From the NCBI GenBank assembly GCA_033030425.1, contig JAUFSD010000007.1, positions 1,612,001-1,676,000 on the forward strand: DNA of 64,000 nt, written 5' to 3'. Origin of the DNA: Verpa conica. Its lineage: Eukaryota; Ascomycota; Pezizomycetes; Pezizales; Morchellaceae. The position numbers and the translations under genes were made by a program. How positions within the stretch are numbered: the first letter of the stretch is position 1; each line of letters starts with the position of its first letter. The notes under the pieces are model-generated. The model did not search any database. It was not told the DNA's origin and saw only the letters and a program-made list of their open reading frames with translations. Shown piece by piece: positions 37,678 through 51,304 of the stretch.

Positions 37678-37750
37678 TGACTGTGGCAGGGTTCGAACCT
37701 GCGACCTTCTGCGTGTAAAGCAGACGCGCTAACCACTACGCTACACGGTC
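37678..37750 (-). tRNA. tRNA-Val (anticodon UAC)
   Basis: On the minus strand the cloverleaf is complete: acceptor GACCGUG/CACAGUC, D-arm GCGU/GCGC, anticodon arm UCUGC-UUUACAC-GCAGA, and T-arm GCAGG-UUCGAAC-CCUGC, with discriminator A at 37678. There is no intron and no encoded CCA. The acceptor stem has a C4-A69 mismatch; all other pairs are Watson-Crick apart from a U-G in the D stem. Confidence 0.94.
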
Positions 37751-38780
37751 ATGTCTCCTGGAGCCAATAGGCACCTTATAAATATTTTTTTTGGTAGGGT
37801 TAGTCTTGTACGAAGGGCGTATTCACCCCAACTACAGGTTCTCTATCTACACCGCTACCTATTGCCGTACTCTTCACTTTTTTATACTTTCGAGAGATAG
37901 GAATGATGAAGTTGAGGGTAGAATACCTCTAGTGGTAGGGGGTATTAGCTGATAAGAGTCCCCTATATACACTGCACACCCCTGTTTGAAAGAAAACTTT
38001 TTATATCCCTAGGCACATTTGGTAATCTCTGAATGATTTGCTGCTTGCTGATCAATCTGTCTCTTAAGTACTTTTTATAGTTCCTTTAGGTATGTACTTG
38101 TGGGAGGCGAGTTGGGATGGGGATCTAGGACTATGAAAGCAGAGGACTTGCTATAGTTTTGAGACCTTTTGATAAGTCGGCTAAATAGAGCTCTTCCATT
38201 ACTCTTATGATTAGGGATTAATAAAGTAATGCCTAAAGGTGGGATATATTAGTTAATTTTGGTCTTGTATGCTGGGTTGGATATGAATGAATCGTACATA
38301 TTCAGCGTGTCCCTTCTTATATATAAATGATATTTTTGTTAATATCTTAAATGTGGTCCTTTCATTTTTATAACTAAAAAAATACATCCGCAAACTCCTT
38401 CGGGGGGAAGATAGAAAACTTGGATATCTACAAGGGGGGTTACTAGGCTCTGCAGTTACCCTTTTAGTCGAGAGTAGATGTAATATAAAACGCCATTTGA
38501 CTAAAGTATTTCTCCAGTAGTTAGTTGGACCTAAGGTACCATTACATTTAACACTTTAGATAACTCATAAATTCTTCCTTATATCCTCTCAGCATTCCAA
38601 GAGAAGATCCTTTACTTATTTCCGCATTCTTATTTAGTACGTTAGGAATACAAAAGACCGAGACTTATAGCAGTGACTGTACATCCTTCTCACTTTTATA
38701 CTTGTGCAACAAAGCAATTAAACCACAGGACAAAATACGCAAATCAAGTGAAATGAAGCTATCCACCCACCCAACCAGCC
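37751..38780. other. AT-rich intergenic region
   Basis: About 1 kb without a supported gene. It probably includes upstream tRNA sequences and the 3' flank of the gene ending at 38781. Confidence 0.4.
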
Positions 38781-39446
38781 TTACTCCCAAATGATTCTAG
38801 GATATCCCAACCTCGCCCTCCTCGCATCAATCTTATCACACCTCCTCCGAGTAGCCACCTCCTGCACCTGAGCACTAGACCCCTCCAACTCCTCCAACTC
38901 CTCCAAGCGTTTTCTATCCGCAGCCGCAAACTCATAGCCCATACAAGCCGGACAACAAATCTCCCTCCCGCACACCCTCCCCATCATCAACTCCGGATAC
39001 TCGACTCCACCACACCCACCACAGACCATATGATCTTCGCAGTAAATATACGGACAACGGCCCCAGTACAACCTCATCGCCTCTGGGCCGCTCGGGTTCG
39101 GGTAGATTACTTCATTGGGCGAGAGCGGCTGGAGCTTCTTACGGTCGGATACACCGGAATCGTCCCAGTCGGCTCTTTGGCTTAGTTGGGGCGAGTACTC
39201 GTCTGTGTCGAGGGGGTGGTGCTTGGTCTTGCTGAGAGGGTTGTAGTAGCATTGGGTTCCGGAGATGTTCCAGGTTCCTGGTGCGTCGTTGAGTGAGAAT
39301 TCGGGCCCCCAGACGTGGACGATCCCGTTGGGTGTGATTTTGGTGACGAGGAGGAGCTCGGACCAGTACTCGGGGGTGGAGGTTACGAGGATTAGGTCCC
39401 CGGGTTCGAGCGTATTAATCACAGCTTGCTGTCGGCGGGTGGGCAT
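38781..39446 (-). CDS. Cys-rich hypothetical protein, 221 aa, probable zinc-binding centre
   Basis: Single exon with ATG at 39446, preceded by pyrimidine- and T-rich sequence. The N-terminal 80 residues look like a small beta-barrel (LEPGDLILVTSTPEYWSELL, then GIVHVWGPEFSLNDAPGTW). The central region is Cys-rich (RCPYIYCEDHMVCGGCGG, then VCGREICCPACMG), spaced C-x4-C-x4-C-x2-C and C-x4-C-C-x2-C, which suggests two zinc sites. A Glu/Arg-rich helix follows, and the end is basic (RRCDKIDARRARLGYPR). No enzyme motif is seen and I do not recognise a named family. Coding-like composition over the whole length supports a real gene. Confidence 0.75.
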   Translation of the reverse strand: MPTRRQQAVINTLEPGDLILVTSTPEYWSELLLVTKITPNGIVHVWGPEFSLNDAPGTWNISGTQCYYNPLSKTKHHPLDTDEYSPQLSQRADWDDSGVSDRKKLQPLSPNEVIYPNPSGPEAMRLYWGRCPYIYCEDHMVCGGCGGVEYPELMMGRVCGREICCPACMGYEFAAADRKRLEELEELEGSSAQVQEVATRRRCDKIDARRARLGYPRIIWE

Positions 39447-40578
39447 TTTTTAGGGGGGGGTAGGGTTTTTTTTTGGTTTTTTTTGTTAAATTTTTTTTTG
39501 TGTTTTTTTGTGGGTGGAGAGAGAGAGAGAGAGAGAAAAGAAACTATGGGACTTATCTTTGGTATTTGTACCTTCTGTTGCAGTAATAAAAGGGGGGGGC
39601 TTTCGTTGTTGAGAAATAATTTCAAGATCTGTAATAACTACGACTATATATCTACCAATAACCCACAAGACACGCCCATAAGACCATCCCAAAAACCTAA
39701 TGTGCTACAAAGGCCTTTCATGTCTTTTCACTACCCACTAGAGACCACAGAGGCCCATACTAACCTTTGAAAATGGCTTATATGCTTTTGACGGACCAAT
39801 GGTTTTCGGGATGTGACTCAAATACCTCTTAAATCTCAAGGGTCAGTTCATAAAACCCACAAGTCTATAATAACTACTCCTATCAACTATAATCACAACC
39901 CCCCGCAGAAAGATACTTGATCGATTTCTCATCGGTTGTCATAAAGTCAAGTTCCCATCACAAGTTATCACTCGACCAATACCACTCACAAAAACAATCC
40001 CGGTTCCAGCATAGAGGTACTCACTACCATTTACATTTGGAGGGTGAATCAATTCCAAAATAGGCAAACAGGGTATCGAGCACAGACCATACTTGACATG
40101 AGCCGAGATCCGGTACGACTTGTGCACGTATAGAGTACTCCGTGCTAGGGCTTAACGTATTAGGTCATATAACAGATCCGTGAACGCGATAGGGTGTAGC
40201 GGAATACAATAAAATACAGTGATACATAGTGCAATACATACTGAGACCGTGACACCCTAGTAAGCCAGCGAATCACAACAAGCGGGGTTTCCAACGATGG
40301 CCAGATAAGGTATGGTCCGTGCGTTAGACCTGGGGTACGTAGTTTCTTGGCGTACATTCACAGAGCTCTATAATATCTAATGCTTGCTCTGTAAAGTAGT
40401 ATGCCTCTTCTGAAGGTATCGAGAGACCGTTTATCATTGAAAGAGATTCGACTAGAGTATGAGCCAAGAGCCAAGCTTAAGCTTACATACGTAAAAAAAA
40501 ACAAGAAAACCAGTTGCCTGAAACCAACATGACCGCAACCCCAAAAGAGGTATTGGATCATCCACACCCTCCCTCACC
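39447..40578. other. Spacer between two minus-strand genes
   Basis: Immediately upstream of 39446 lie long T-rich runs and a GA repeat (39519-39536), likely promoter/leader of the Cys-rich gene. The remainder up to the regulator's stop at 40579 holds no gene. Imperfect repeats of the type AATACA/GATACA occur near 40200-40240. Confidence 0.4.
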
Positions 40579-42946
40579 TTACTCCCTAAGCCTAAGCCTC
40601 TCTTTTGACCATCTGCAGACATCCCAAGCGGTTTTCAGACCGCTATTCTCTCCCGCATGTGCCCAGAATTCAAGCGCTCTCTCAGCCTTTTCCACAACTT
40701 CTTCCCACCCCATCTGCATCTGAAACCTATGCATCGCCGCCACCCGAAGAATAAGCGTATCGCATAACCTCGCACGGCAATCGAACCACACCCCCGAGTT
40801 GCGGTGGTACATCACGTTTCTGTCTGTCGACAGGTTATACACGCAGTAGCTCAGCGCGAGTGACGAAAAATGTGATACCTCCCACTGCAGGTGCGAATCT
40901 GAGAGTGAGTCTAACCAGGGGAGGTGATTAAGTGTCAGATTAATGTAGGGGCGATATAGCAGCTCGTGGCACTCAATGAAGCGTTTCCGGAGGTGCTGCT
41001 GGCACTCGTTCTCGAGAGGCTTTATATCGACTGGTGGGAACGGGTTCGGAAAGTGAATTGACGGGGGAAGAGACGACTGCCAACGGGAGACGTAGGCTTC
41101 GAATTCACGAGTAATAGTGATTAGACTTGCGAGGCGCTGTTGGTTGAGCGCCTTTGGGGAACTGGCAGGGCTATTGAGATCTGCCTCAAAGCATGAGACT
41201 TCATGGACGATTCGGTTATGGAGGCGCCGGAGGAAGATCTCAGCCGTGTAGAAGTACCACGCCTGATTCTCGGCATCAGTGTATTGTTGTGGCTCAAATG
41301 ATGTTGGAGGGGCCGGAAAGTGAAGAGGGTACTCCATCTGTGATCCAGTAGGCACCGGGAGGGAGAGCGCAGCACGAAGCTCGCATTCAGCCTTAAGGCA
41401 GGTCCAGTATAACCGCTGTTTAAGGTACTGTTCGTAGGTCATTCCGCATTCATTGTTGATCTGGCACTCTGTTGGATCCGGTGGATCTGAGGTGACGATA
41501 TGCAGCGTTTGCCAGGTGACACACGCCGTGTGAAAGACTTTATACGCAGATATAGGCTCGAGATTATAAAGATACCAGAACCTGTTTATTGCATTAGATA
41601 TGAGCGGCCTTTTTTTTATATATCGGCGGATAAGCAGCTAACTGGTTACTACCCGGATAGGCACAGGCACTGTACAGCAAGCTCACTATCTTCGCCCATT
41701 GCTAATCCTAGTCGCTTCTGTGCCATGTTCCAGTACTGATTTGCGAGCTCTAGTTCAGGTTTCCTGGTCTCGTGGATAGCCTCGAAAGGGGGTGAGAGAG
41801 CATAGTCTTTGTAATTCTCGGATATCGCGCCTAGGGCGCAGGTTAGGAGGATTAGGCAGGAATCCAAGTCCCACGAAAAACCGTTCTTAGAGACATCGAG
41901 CATTGCTCTCTCAAGCACTGCTAGGTCACTAATAGGGTGACTTGGGCGTACTCGCATTACATAGGTATCGTGTAGTCTTCGCACCGTAATACCGGATAGA
42001 ATACCCTGCTGCTGCGAAGGGGAAGGAACCTGGGTGATAGTAGCCCTCTTTATTGCTGGGATAGAAAGTGGAGGGTGATCTTGTGGAAAGACACTCCATG
42101 CCAATACACTGTCTAGTCGTGAGGGAACACGCAGTTCGGTCGCTGGAATCAAACCTGATCCAGCGTTTGAACGCTCAGGATCGAATCCATCAATTATGAT
42201 ATCCTCACGCTCAATAATTGGAGCAGCAGGGGTCGAAGTAGCTGTAATATTTGTGACTGCACTTAATAGTGGCGACTGAGCAACTGACCGTGGCTGCAGC
42301 TGCGGCTGGTTGCTCTTTAGTAGCTTTTCTAGGCGGTCAATACCGTCAAGAATCCTCAGGCTTGTGGATTCATATCTAAACTATGGGTTAGCTAGGGCAC
42401 AAGTAATCCGTTGCAGTAGATTACGCATGTAGCTGAGCTGAGTACGTGCAACATACAAGCTCAGCTCCTTCTCCTCCGACCCAGAATAATAACACTCTAT
42501 TCCAGTCCTGACACAGCTCCCACAAGCCGGCTTCACATTATCGCATTTCGTCTTTCTGGACCGACAGCTATCACAGGCAGTCGGTGCCCGTTTCCTCACA
42601 GTCGTGGTTGTAGTCGAGTTTGGCATTGCTACTCCGACACCTGAGCCTGAGCCTTGCGGAGAAGTTGTGGTGCTCGTGCGACCACCACCAGTTGCAGAGG
42701 TCAATTGGTTCCCGTCGAGAACTACACCAAAAAAAAAAAAAAAAAAAAGATGAGCCTGAGAAAGAAAAGAAACCTTCACCGCCACCCCTCTCTCTCTCTC
42801 TCATCCCCGGGGACCGAAACAAATCTAGTGGATATGCAGAAACGACAGGGACTATACTTGCCTTCAATACGCTGCCGTTTCTGCGGCCGTATATTAGCCT
42901 CTGAACGTAGAACGGACGTTGGGACAGGCAGGTCGAAGGGTGTCAT
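40579..42946 (-). CDS. Zn(II)2Cys6 fungal transcription factor, 691 aa
   Basis: Exons 42946-42862, 42721-42457, 42375-41653 and 41581-40579, all in frame. The binuclear zinc cluster lies at about residues 78-105 (ACDSCRSRKTKC, then ACGSCVRTGIECYY), with C-x2-C-x6-C-x6-C-x2-C-x6-C spacing and basic residues after Cys2. A dimerisation-like segment follows (STSLRILDGIDRLEKLLK). The C-terminal 450 residues resemble the fungal-specific transcription factor middle region, with FSWDLDSCLILLTCALGA, AVQCLCLSGFWYLYNLEPIS and YEQYLKQRLYWTCLKAECEL. The first intron (42722-42861, T18 near its end) uses a GC donor, G|GCAAGT. A nearby target cluster is not evident. The first exon is the least certain part; upstream in-frame sequence without ATG continues to about 43015. 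Confidence 0.88.
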
Positions 42947-44353
42947 GCTAAATCTTATAGCCGCTGTAGTATACTTGTTGAATGATGGGTCGGAGATGGC
43001 GTACGCAACATGCAAGTATGAGTGTATGTGGACGGGCGGATGGATGGATGGGTGGATGCTATGCTATGGGTTAGGGTTGAATTATTAAGCTCAGGAACAA
43101 GGTGCCAATCTCCGACTTACCAATCAGCCATACAGAGCCAGGCTTCTGGGGCTGCAATATGCAGTCTAGATCCTTTTTCTTTTTCATCAAGTAAGGGTTG
43201 AGGGGAAATCCTGCGTAGCCCTGGGTACTAGGTACGTAAACACCTCTCTATCCAGGCGTAGGTGAGGGGAGTAGTAAGACCCATAGTACGTAGGTACAAC
43301 CCCTCCTCCCTATTCGACCTCGCGTACAAAAGTAGGAACAATCATCGGGTCATCGGCAGGGAAACTGCGGATCCCGCTACCATGCCATAGCCCTGAGTTT
43401 ACATACCGGGGGAGGCCTGTGTGAGCAGTCCCCCCAACAACCACAATATATCATGCATGACAATGGAGGCGATCACTGGTGGCAGTGATCTGTATTCGTG
43501 GCCCCCCTGGTCTAGCTATTGTAGTAACACTGGCACTGGCACTGGCACGTTTACAGACTATGCCCTATAATATTTTGAGCTATAAGTATTTGTCTTATAT
43601 GAATACAAGTAGGAGAACCGAGACGTCTTTTTCGTGCGCGCTTGGCATTCCCTATAAGAATACATGTACTTACTCCCCTTATAAGAGTGACATGCCCCCC
43701 CCGCTATATTCCTATACGCCAAGTGTACTGCACATGTATTTAGCCTTCACATTACTACATCGATAAGTTGATATACATACAGAAAATATTTTTCGGAGTC
43801 TGAATCCTATGGGGAAAGGCCCGATTAACAGCTCACGAATTTTGATTACCACTGACTTGCATATAAGAGTCTAAACCCTTAGCGAACCTCTCATCGTTTC
43901 GTCTTCATTTTCATATCGTAGAACACGGCACTTAAGACTCTCAACAGAGTATTACGTTAAATTAGCCTCCTATATATTTGCCTATGCAGCATTTCTGTAG
44001 GTCATTAGGCTTATTATGTTCCTTAAAATTCATGAGCGTTGCGATTAGTAATAAGTAATGCGTTATGATCAAAGCCATGTGCGTATAGTCGCTCCGCGAA
44101 CCTGCATCCCTAGTAGTCACTCGAAGTTTTTTATTAAGCATGACTAATATCTCGTGGCTATAGCACCGCTACAGATAGTACTAAGGGGTTACTGGATAAA
44201 TAGACCGACTAACTTATATAATTTAGCCAGAATGCCTAATTTAACTTGTATAACTTAAGTAATTCGACTAAAACCTTAAATGAACTCCCTTACACTACTA
44301 AATAATATAAATCCTTATCAAGAAGGTGCACCTCTCGGATCATCTTCATGTAC
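42947..44353. other. Intergenic region between the zinc-cluster regulator and AnmK-like genes
   Basis: The first 150 bases are probably the regulator's 5' leader. The remainder is AT-rich with no supported gene. A TGGCAC repeat (CTGGCACTGGCACTGGCAC) lies near 43530. Confidence 0.4.
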
Positions 44354-45713
44354 CTAGCTTACCAAGATCATGTTCCTAACAGCAGGGAGGTACTCGCCCT
44401 CAACTTCACCACCAAAAGCAACAGACATCTTCATAAGCTGCCTATAGTTTCTCCCTGGTGAAACCTTTCCGACAACGGTCTCGGTCTCTGTCTCAACCTT
44501 ACGAGGAACGACCAAAGGACGTCCGAGAATCGCCTCCATACCCTGAAAAGCGAAAGTGATAGCCTCTTTGGCGCCACCATTAACACCAGCCTCATCGAGC
44601 ATGGTAAATCTCACGCCCTCAGACTTGAACTCACTCTCCATATACTTCCAGATGTTGGGGTTGTATGCCCCACCACCGCACATATAGACCTCTTTACACT
44701 TGATAGTACCGTCGTGATTCTTTGGTCCATATTTACGGTAGGCTTCAACAGCGGCACGGGCTGTGATTCGGGTAATTGTAGCGACGGTATCTTGGGGTGA
44801 GAGGCCACGAGATTCGCAACTTTTAATGAGATCGTAGGCTTGCTCATCGCCAAAGAGCTCGCGGCCAGTGGTTTTGGGGGGAGGTTGAGAAAAGTATGGG
44901 AGAGAAGAAAGATAATCGGAAACAATCTCATCGGAGACGACACCAGCGGCACCAAAGACACCGTCTTTATCGTATTCCTGTTCACCATTGGTGTAGTGAC
45001 GCATAGCAAAATCAATAAACATCTATAGATAAAGTTAGAATCATGAAATATCACCTATCGTAGTATTAAGGAGGGGTTACGTTTCCTGGGCCAGTGTCAA
45101 AGTCGTAGATTCCACTCATTCCACCATTTTCCTCAGAGGTTGGTGGAATGAAGCAGACATTAGCAATACCACCAATATTCTGGCAAGCTCGAGGGATGGT
45201 AGGGTGCTGAAGGAGGAGACCATCAAAAAAAGCAATCATGGGAGCTCCTTGACGTCCAACAGCCTGCTCAGAAATTCTAAAGTCGGTGACTGTAGTCTTG
45301 CCGAGACGAGCAGCGAGAATAGTGCCCTCAGCCATTGTAAGAGCAGAACGGATTTGGCCTTCGGAAGGCATAGACAATAGCCAGATTGTTTGTCCATGAG
45401 AAGCAACAACATCAATATCTTTCTCAAGGTTGAATCCGTGACGTTTACAGAACTCCTCGACGGCATCGGCAAAGACCTCACCGAGCCTGACATTGATTTG
45501 ACAGAGCTCCTCAGGGGTGGTTGTGTTCTCACGGATTATGCGGAAAACAGGCTTCTTTATTGACTGAGGAAGCTCGATATCATCGTACTTCAAAACCTTC
45601 ATATGAAGGGGGGCAGAAGGGGACTCTTGGGTGAAGTGGCAGAGGACACAATCGACACCGTCCATGGATGTTCCAGAGTTCAACCCAAGGACACGTAGAG
45701 AGAGGGGTGCCAT
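44354..45713 (-). CDS. Anhydro-N-acetylmuramic acid kinase-like protein, 433 aa
   Basis: Bacterial AnmK opens 1,6-anhydro-MurNAc and phosphorylates it in cell-wall recycling. Exons 45713-45081 and 45022-44354, with a 58-bp phase-0 intron (GTAACC donor, ATAG acceptor) inside the DTGPGN-M motif. Family motifs are complete: [15 protein letters not shown] (phosphate loop), [30 protein letters not shown] with the catalytic Asp, [30 protein letters not shown] and the C-terminal [13 protein letters not shown]. The length is about 60 residues more than the E. coli enzyme. The usual GGQGAP is GRQGAP here. Fungi lack peptidoglycan, so the substrate may be an environmental bacterial sugar or another anhydrosugar. 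Some fungi are known to carry this family; its bacterial origin here is inference. Confidence 0.92.
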
Positions 45714-47440
45714 TATGATTGGGGTGGGTGTGAGAATTGAATTTTGATATAATCTTGAAAAGTCTACTAGAATAAATGAAATTGGGAGTTGTAATTGAAC
45801 ACTCGGATGAAGAACAGAGGGTTGGTAGCCTCAAGAAGGATAGGATAAATTTCCCTCTTAATATACCCCTCCCGTCCTGCTTGAAGACGGAAAATCGAAA
45901 TTCTCTGGATAATGCATCTACCCACATACGGAGTTCTATATGCGCTCACCCACTTCAAAATTTAATATAAGCTATTCTATCGTCACTTGAGAACTCCGAA
46001 CATCTCCCCTAGCGTCGTAAGTTGACAGTGCCTGAGGGGAAAAACTTAAATGTGGATAAATCTAGAAGTCGTGATAGGTTTTGTAAAATTTATCGCATGA
46101 TAACGGGATGAGAGGAGAGAGGTGGAGGTTTTGTGAGGAAGCCGTTAACCGGCAATCCCGAGGGCCTCCCCAGGGGAAGATCTTACCTAAGGAGCACCCC
46201 TCAGAAATGTGGTAATGGATCTGGTGGCCAGCATTGTGTTTATTAATGACTGAGCAACTTGGCGCAAGATTACCCGTTGGTAAAATGTTTTCCTGCTGTT
46301 GAGATCTAGTACCACTGGGGAGCACAACTCCAGATTGGCCACGCGAGAATGTTTCGGGTACCCTCGGACAGGTAATTTCTAATCAAACCTATATAAATAT
46401 ACCCAATGACGACTCCCCTGTTAGAAACTTGCATTTCTGGTACCTGCACCCTTGCAAAAACGCACCTAAACGACACACCTATGTATCCTTCAGTATCTCT
46501 TGACAATTAACTGAACAGAATAGTGATGTAGATAGAAGTAAACCGGACTTCCCTCCTTGCGAAGTACACCCTTAAGGCTTATACAATATAATATACAATA
46601 TATTATATAATACTCTAAGTAGCCCCTTCACCCTTTACCACGCTCCCCCGCCCAAATACATGTTTCCTTGGTGCTGATTTGCGGTTTAAAACACGAGCCT
46701 CTGCGCCAATTTCTAAATTAGAAAGGCACTAAAAAGCATTTCTCGCTTAGAAGGCGTTACAGAGAGTCGCACCTTGGTATCCACGCGAAATCCCCTGTGT
46801 GAGATCGTTTCTCTAGGATCCCTTGCCATCCCATCCAAATCCCCAGATTCTCGGTGTCCGGCATGGCAAGATGACTGTTTGTATTACAGTCTAGCCCAGC
46901 AGGTATCCTGAATAGGTCCGAGCGGACTACTCGTGGAGTTTAACTCGCATAACGCCGTTACTCGTGACGGTACGCAAACAGGATCTAGAGATGTTTTTTT
47001 CTTTCTAACAACGACTTCCGACTTATCCCATCTACGACTCGGGTTATCTTTGATTGGAAAAAATGGGTAGATGGAACTGATTTTGTTTATTACAGCGTTA
47101 CCGAGGGCTCTGTACCACATATGACATTTCCCAGGACTCATGATCCCCACAATAATGTCCTCGGGAAAGCCGCTTACGTGGGGTTCTTCGGATGTATAGG
47201 GCTTACTGATCCCACTATCTGGGCACCCCTAGTTATTCCACCTACCCGGTTATTGCTGGCTGGTGCTTCAGATGGCGAGAACCCGGGAATCAGTTCCCAC
47301 CAAACAGAGTGTGAATTGACGGGGCAGTAAATGTATATAAAAGCCCCATCATACCTCCAGTACTTGGGCTTCTCACACTATCTCCTCCTCCTCTACATAA
47401 AATATATACTAGTATACACCATCACCATCACAGGATTACA
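45714..47440. promoter_or_regulatory. Divergent promoter region of the AnmK-like and sugar transporter genes
   Basis: 1.7 kb between divergent starts. No gene is supported. An AT-only stretch lies at 46577-46612. A TATA box for the transporter is described separately. Both flanking genes concern sugars, which makes shared regulation possible but unproven. Confidence 0.45.
47334..47343 (+). promoter_or_regulatory. TATA box of the sugar transporter gene
   Basis: TATATAAAAG lies about 98 bases upstream of the ATG at 47441, followed by a pyrimidine-rich leader. The spacing is normal for a strongly regulated fungal gene. Confidence 0.6.
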
Positions 47441-49096
47441 ATGTTTCTGTGGGGTAATGCCAGCGGATCAGCTCTCCGGATCTTGGTCTCCGTTGCAAGT
47501 TCTTCAGCTTTCTTACTCTTTGGTTATGACCAGGGTGTATTTGCTGGCCTGATCGGTGGCGATGCCTTCAAGAATACTTTCAACAACCCCACCACGGGAA
47601 CTATCGGTATTGTCACTTCTATCTATGAAATCGGATGTTTCTTTGGCTCTATCTTCACTTTCTGGGCTGGCAACAAGCTTGGGCGAAAGAAATCGATCTG
47701 GCTTGGATTGACTATCATGTTAATTGGGGCAGCCCTGCAAACTTCGGCTTACACGATTCCACACATGATTGTTGGGCGTATTGTTACTGGTATTGGGAAT
47801 GGTATCAATACATCAACTGTGCCTATGTGAGTATATTTTGTATCTGAATTTCTCATAATAGATATAACATACTAATAGCTTTGTTCAGGTATCAAGCTGA
47901 GACTACTAAGGCCCGTTCCCGTGGAAGTATGATTTCTATTGAGGGATGGTTCATTACTATTGGTAATTACAATGCACACCCTGCAATGATTATTATTCAA
48001 ACGCTAACATTGCTATTTAGGCATCGTAGTTTCCTATTGGATTACCTACGCCACCTCAGGGCACCCCAATCCAGACATCCAATTCCGTACTCCTATTGCC
48101 CTCCAAGCTGTTTTTGGAATAGTCACTATGGTCCTTCTTCTTGGTCTTCCCGAATCTCCTCGTTTCCTCATGGCTAAAGGCCGCGAAGAAGAGGCTATTC
48201 AGGTCCTCGCTGCCCTTGAGGGTTTATCTCCTGATTCTCCAGAAGTGCAGAAGCAGTTTCAGAGCATATCCTACGCTCTCAAAGCCGAGGTTTGTTCTGG
48301 AAGTAGTGGGGTTACTTTCAAGGATTACTTCAAGGGTGGAAAGTCGCAGACCTTTCGCCGACTCTGCTTGGCCTACGGTATTCAGATGATGCAGCAGCTT
48401 ACTGGCATCAACGCCGTCATCTTCTACTCAGCCTACCTCCTCCAGAATGTCCTAAAAATTGAACGTGAACTTTCTCTTATTGTTGGTGGTTGCACTGGTC
48501 TCTCCTTCTTCGTCTTCACGTTCATCCCTATTTTTTTCATCGACTCATGGGGTCGTCGCAAGCCTCTAATGTTTGGTGCGGCCTGTCAGGCTATTGCTAT
48601 GCTTTTGATTGCTATCCTTGTGAAGCTCTCGGTTCAAGATGATAACAAGGCGGCCGGCGTTGGCGCTGTTGTATTTGTCATGGTCTACATCGCCACCTAC
48701 TCCGGCTTTTCCTGGGTTGCTACTCCTTGGCTGTACCCCACTGAAATCTCCGAGCTCCGCTTTCGTAATCAAGGCACTGCTCTGGCCACTTCTGCCAACT
48801 GGCTATGGAATTTTGTCGTCGTTATGATCACACCTCTGGGTGCTGACAACCTTGGCTGGAAATTCTTTCTGATCTGGATGTGCTTTAATGCTTCTTTTGT
48901 TCCAATTATTTATTTCTTATACCCTGAAACAGGTGGAAAGACCCTCGAGGAACTCGACTCCCTCTTCTACGACACTACCAAAGCATGGAAAATTAATACT
49001 GTAGGTGGCAGGATGGGTACTGATCCTGAAGCTAGTGTGGCTACGTCCATGAGCGATGGAGAGTATATTAAGGAAGGTACTTTCCATCATGCGTAG
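47441..49096 (+). CDS. MFS sugar (hexose-type) transporter, 511 aa
   Basis: Twelve-helix plasma-membrane sugar porter of the major facilitator superfamily. Exons 47441-47826, 47889-47962 and 48021-49096; introns of 62 and 58 bp (GTGAGT, GTAATT). Signatures in order: FGYDQGVFAGLIGGDAF at the first helix, NKLGRKKSIWLG loop, GRIVTGIGNGINTSTVPMYQ formed across the first intron, LGLPESPRFLMAKGR, QQLTGINAVIFYSAYLL, SWGRRKPLMFG, and the terminal PETGGKTLEELD. The length is standard for HXT/quinate-type porters. The substrate (hexose, quinate or other) cannot be read from sequence alone. QQLTGINAVIFYS favours a monosaccharide. It is divergent from the AnmK-like kinase gene across a 1.7-kb spacer with a TATA box on this side. 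Confidence 0.94.
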
Positions 49097-49909
49097 TGTG
49101 TGAAGTGTAAGATTGGGAGGCTTTATGTATTGTAAGTGTTGGATCTTTTATGAAGACTATATATTGTGCTATTTCGGGCCTGTATACAACGAAGGTGTTA
49201 TGCGTCTGGTTTTTTTCTTTACGGGGATCTGTTTATTTCTTTGTTGGTGGTGGATGTTTACTTCTAGATACATGATTTATAAGCTGTATAGCTGGGGATG
49301 GATACCCCTATAAATACCAATCAACAAGCTAGTCATGATCCCAGACCATAGCAATTGATTTTTTTAATAATAAGTTTCAGCAATTTAGTTCTTAGCCCAA
49401 AACAATCATTGAAGAGTATAAAATGATTAATGCCTTATGCACGCCATATTAAACTACAAAGGTATCTAGCGTTGTTTTGGGATTCTTGAACGCCGGTAAA
49501 ATAATAATGTACATAATACTACCACTTCAAGCTGGGTTCTTGGGTTGTGCGTTACGAATATGATAATAGACACTACGTATAATTTCTATTCGAGTTTATA
49601 TTCCTCCTAAATGTCTTTCATATCGGCATACCATCAATACTGTTCTTCTTAGCGAAGAGGCTAAAATAACCAACTGTTACTCTACTGCTTTTCTAGGGAG
49701 ACAGTTTATAAAATCCAGGTGAAGCAATATATATATATTAATGAACCAGGGTAACACTAAAACATATTTAGGCTTAGACGAAACGTAAATCGAGTGATAG
49801 TTCAATACCCACGCTGACTCAGCATTCACAAACCAGCCTAACCTTCCCCCCCCACATTTGCTGGGAAAAAAAAACTTTCAAACCTCTCTAACAAACCCCA
49901 CCTTCCACA
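49097..49909. other. Spacer between the transporter and LYS12
   Basis: AT-rich 3' flank of the transporter and promoter of the LYS12 gene. An (AT)n run occurs near 49727-49739. No gene is seen. Confidence 0.4.
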
Positions 49910-51304
<1,395 letters not shown>

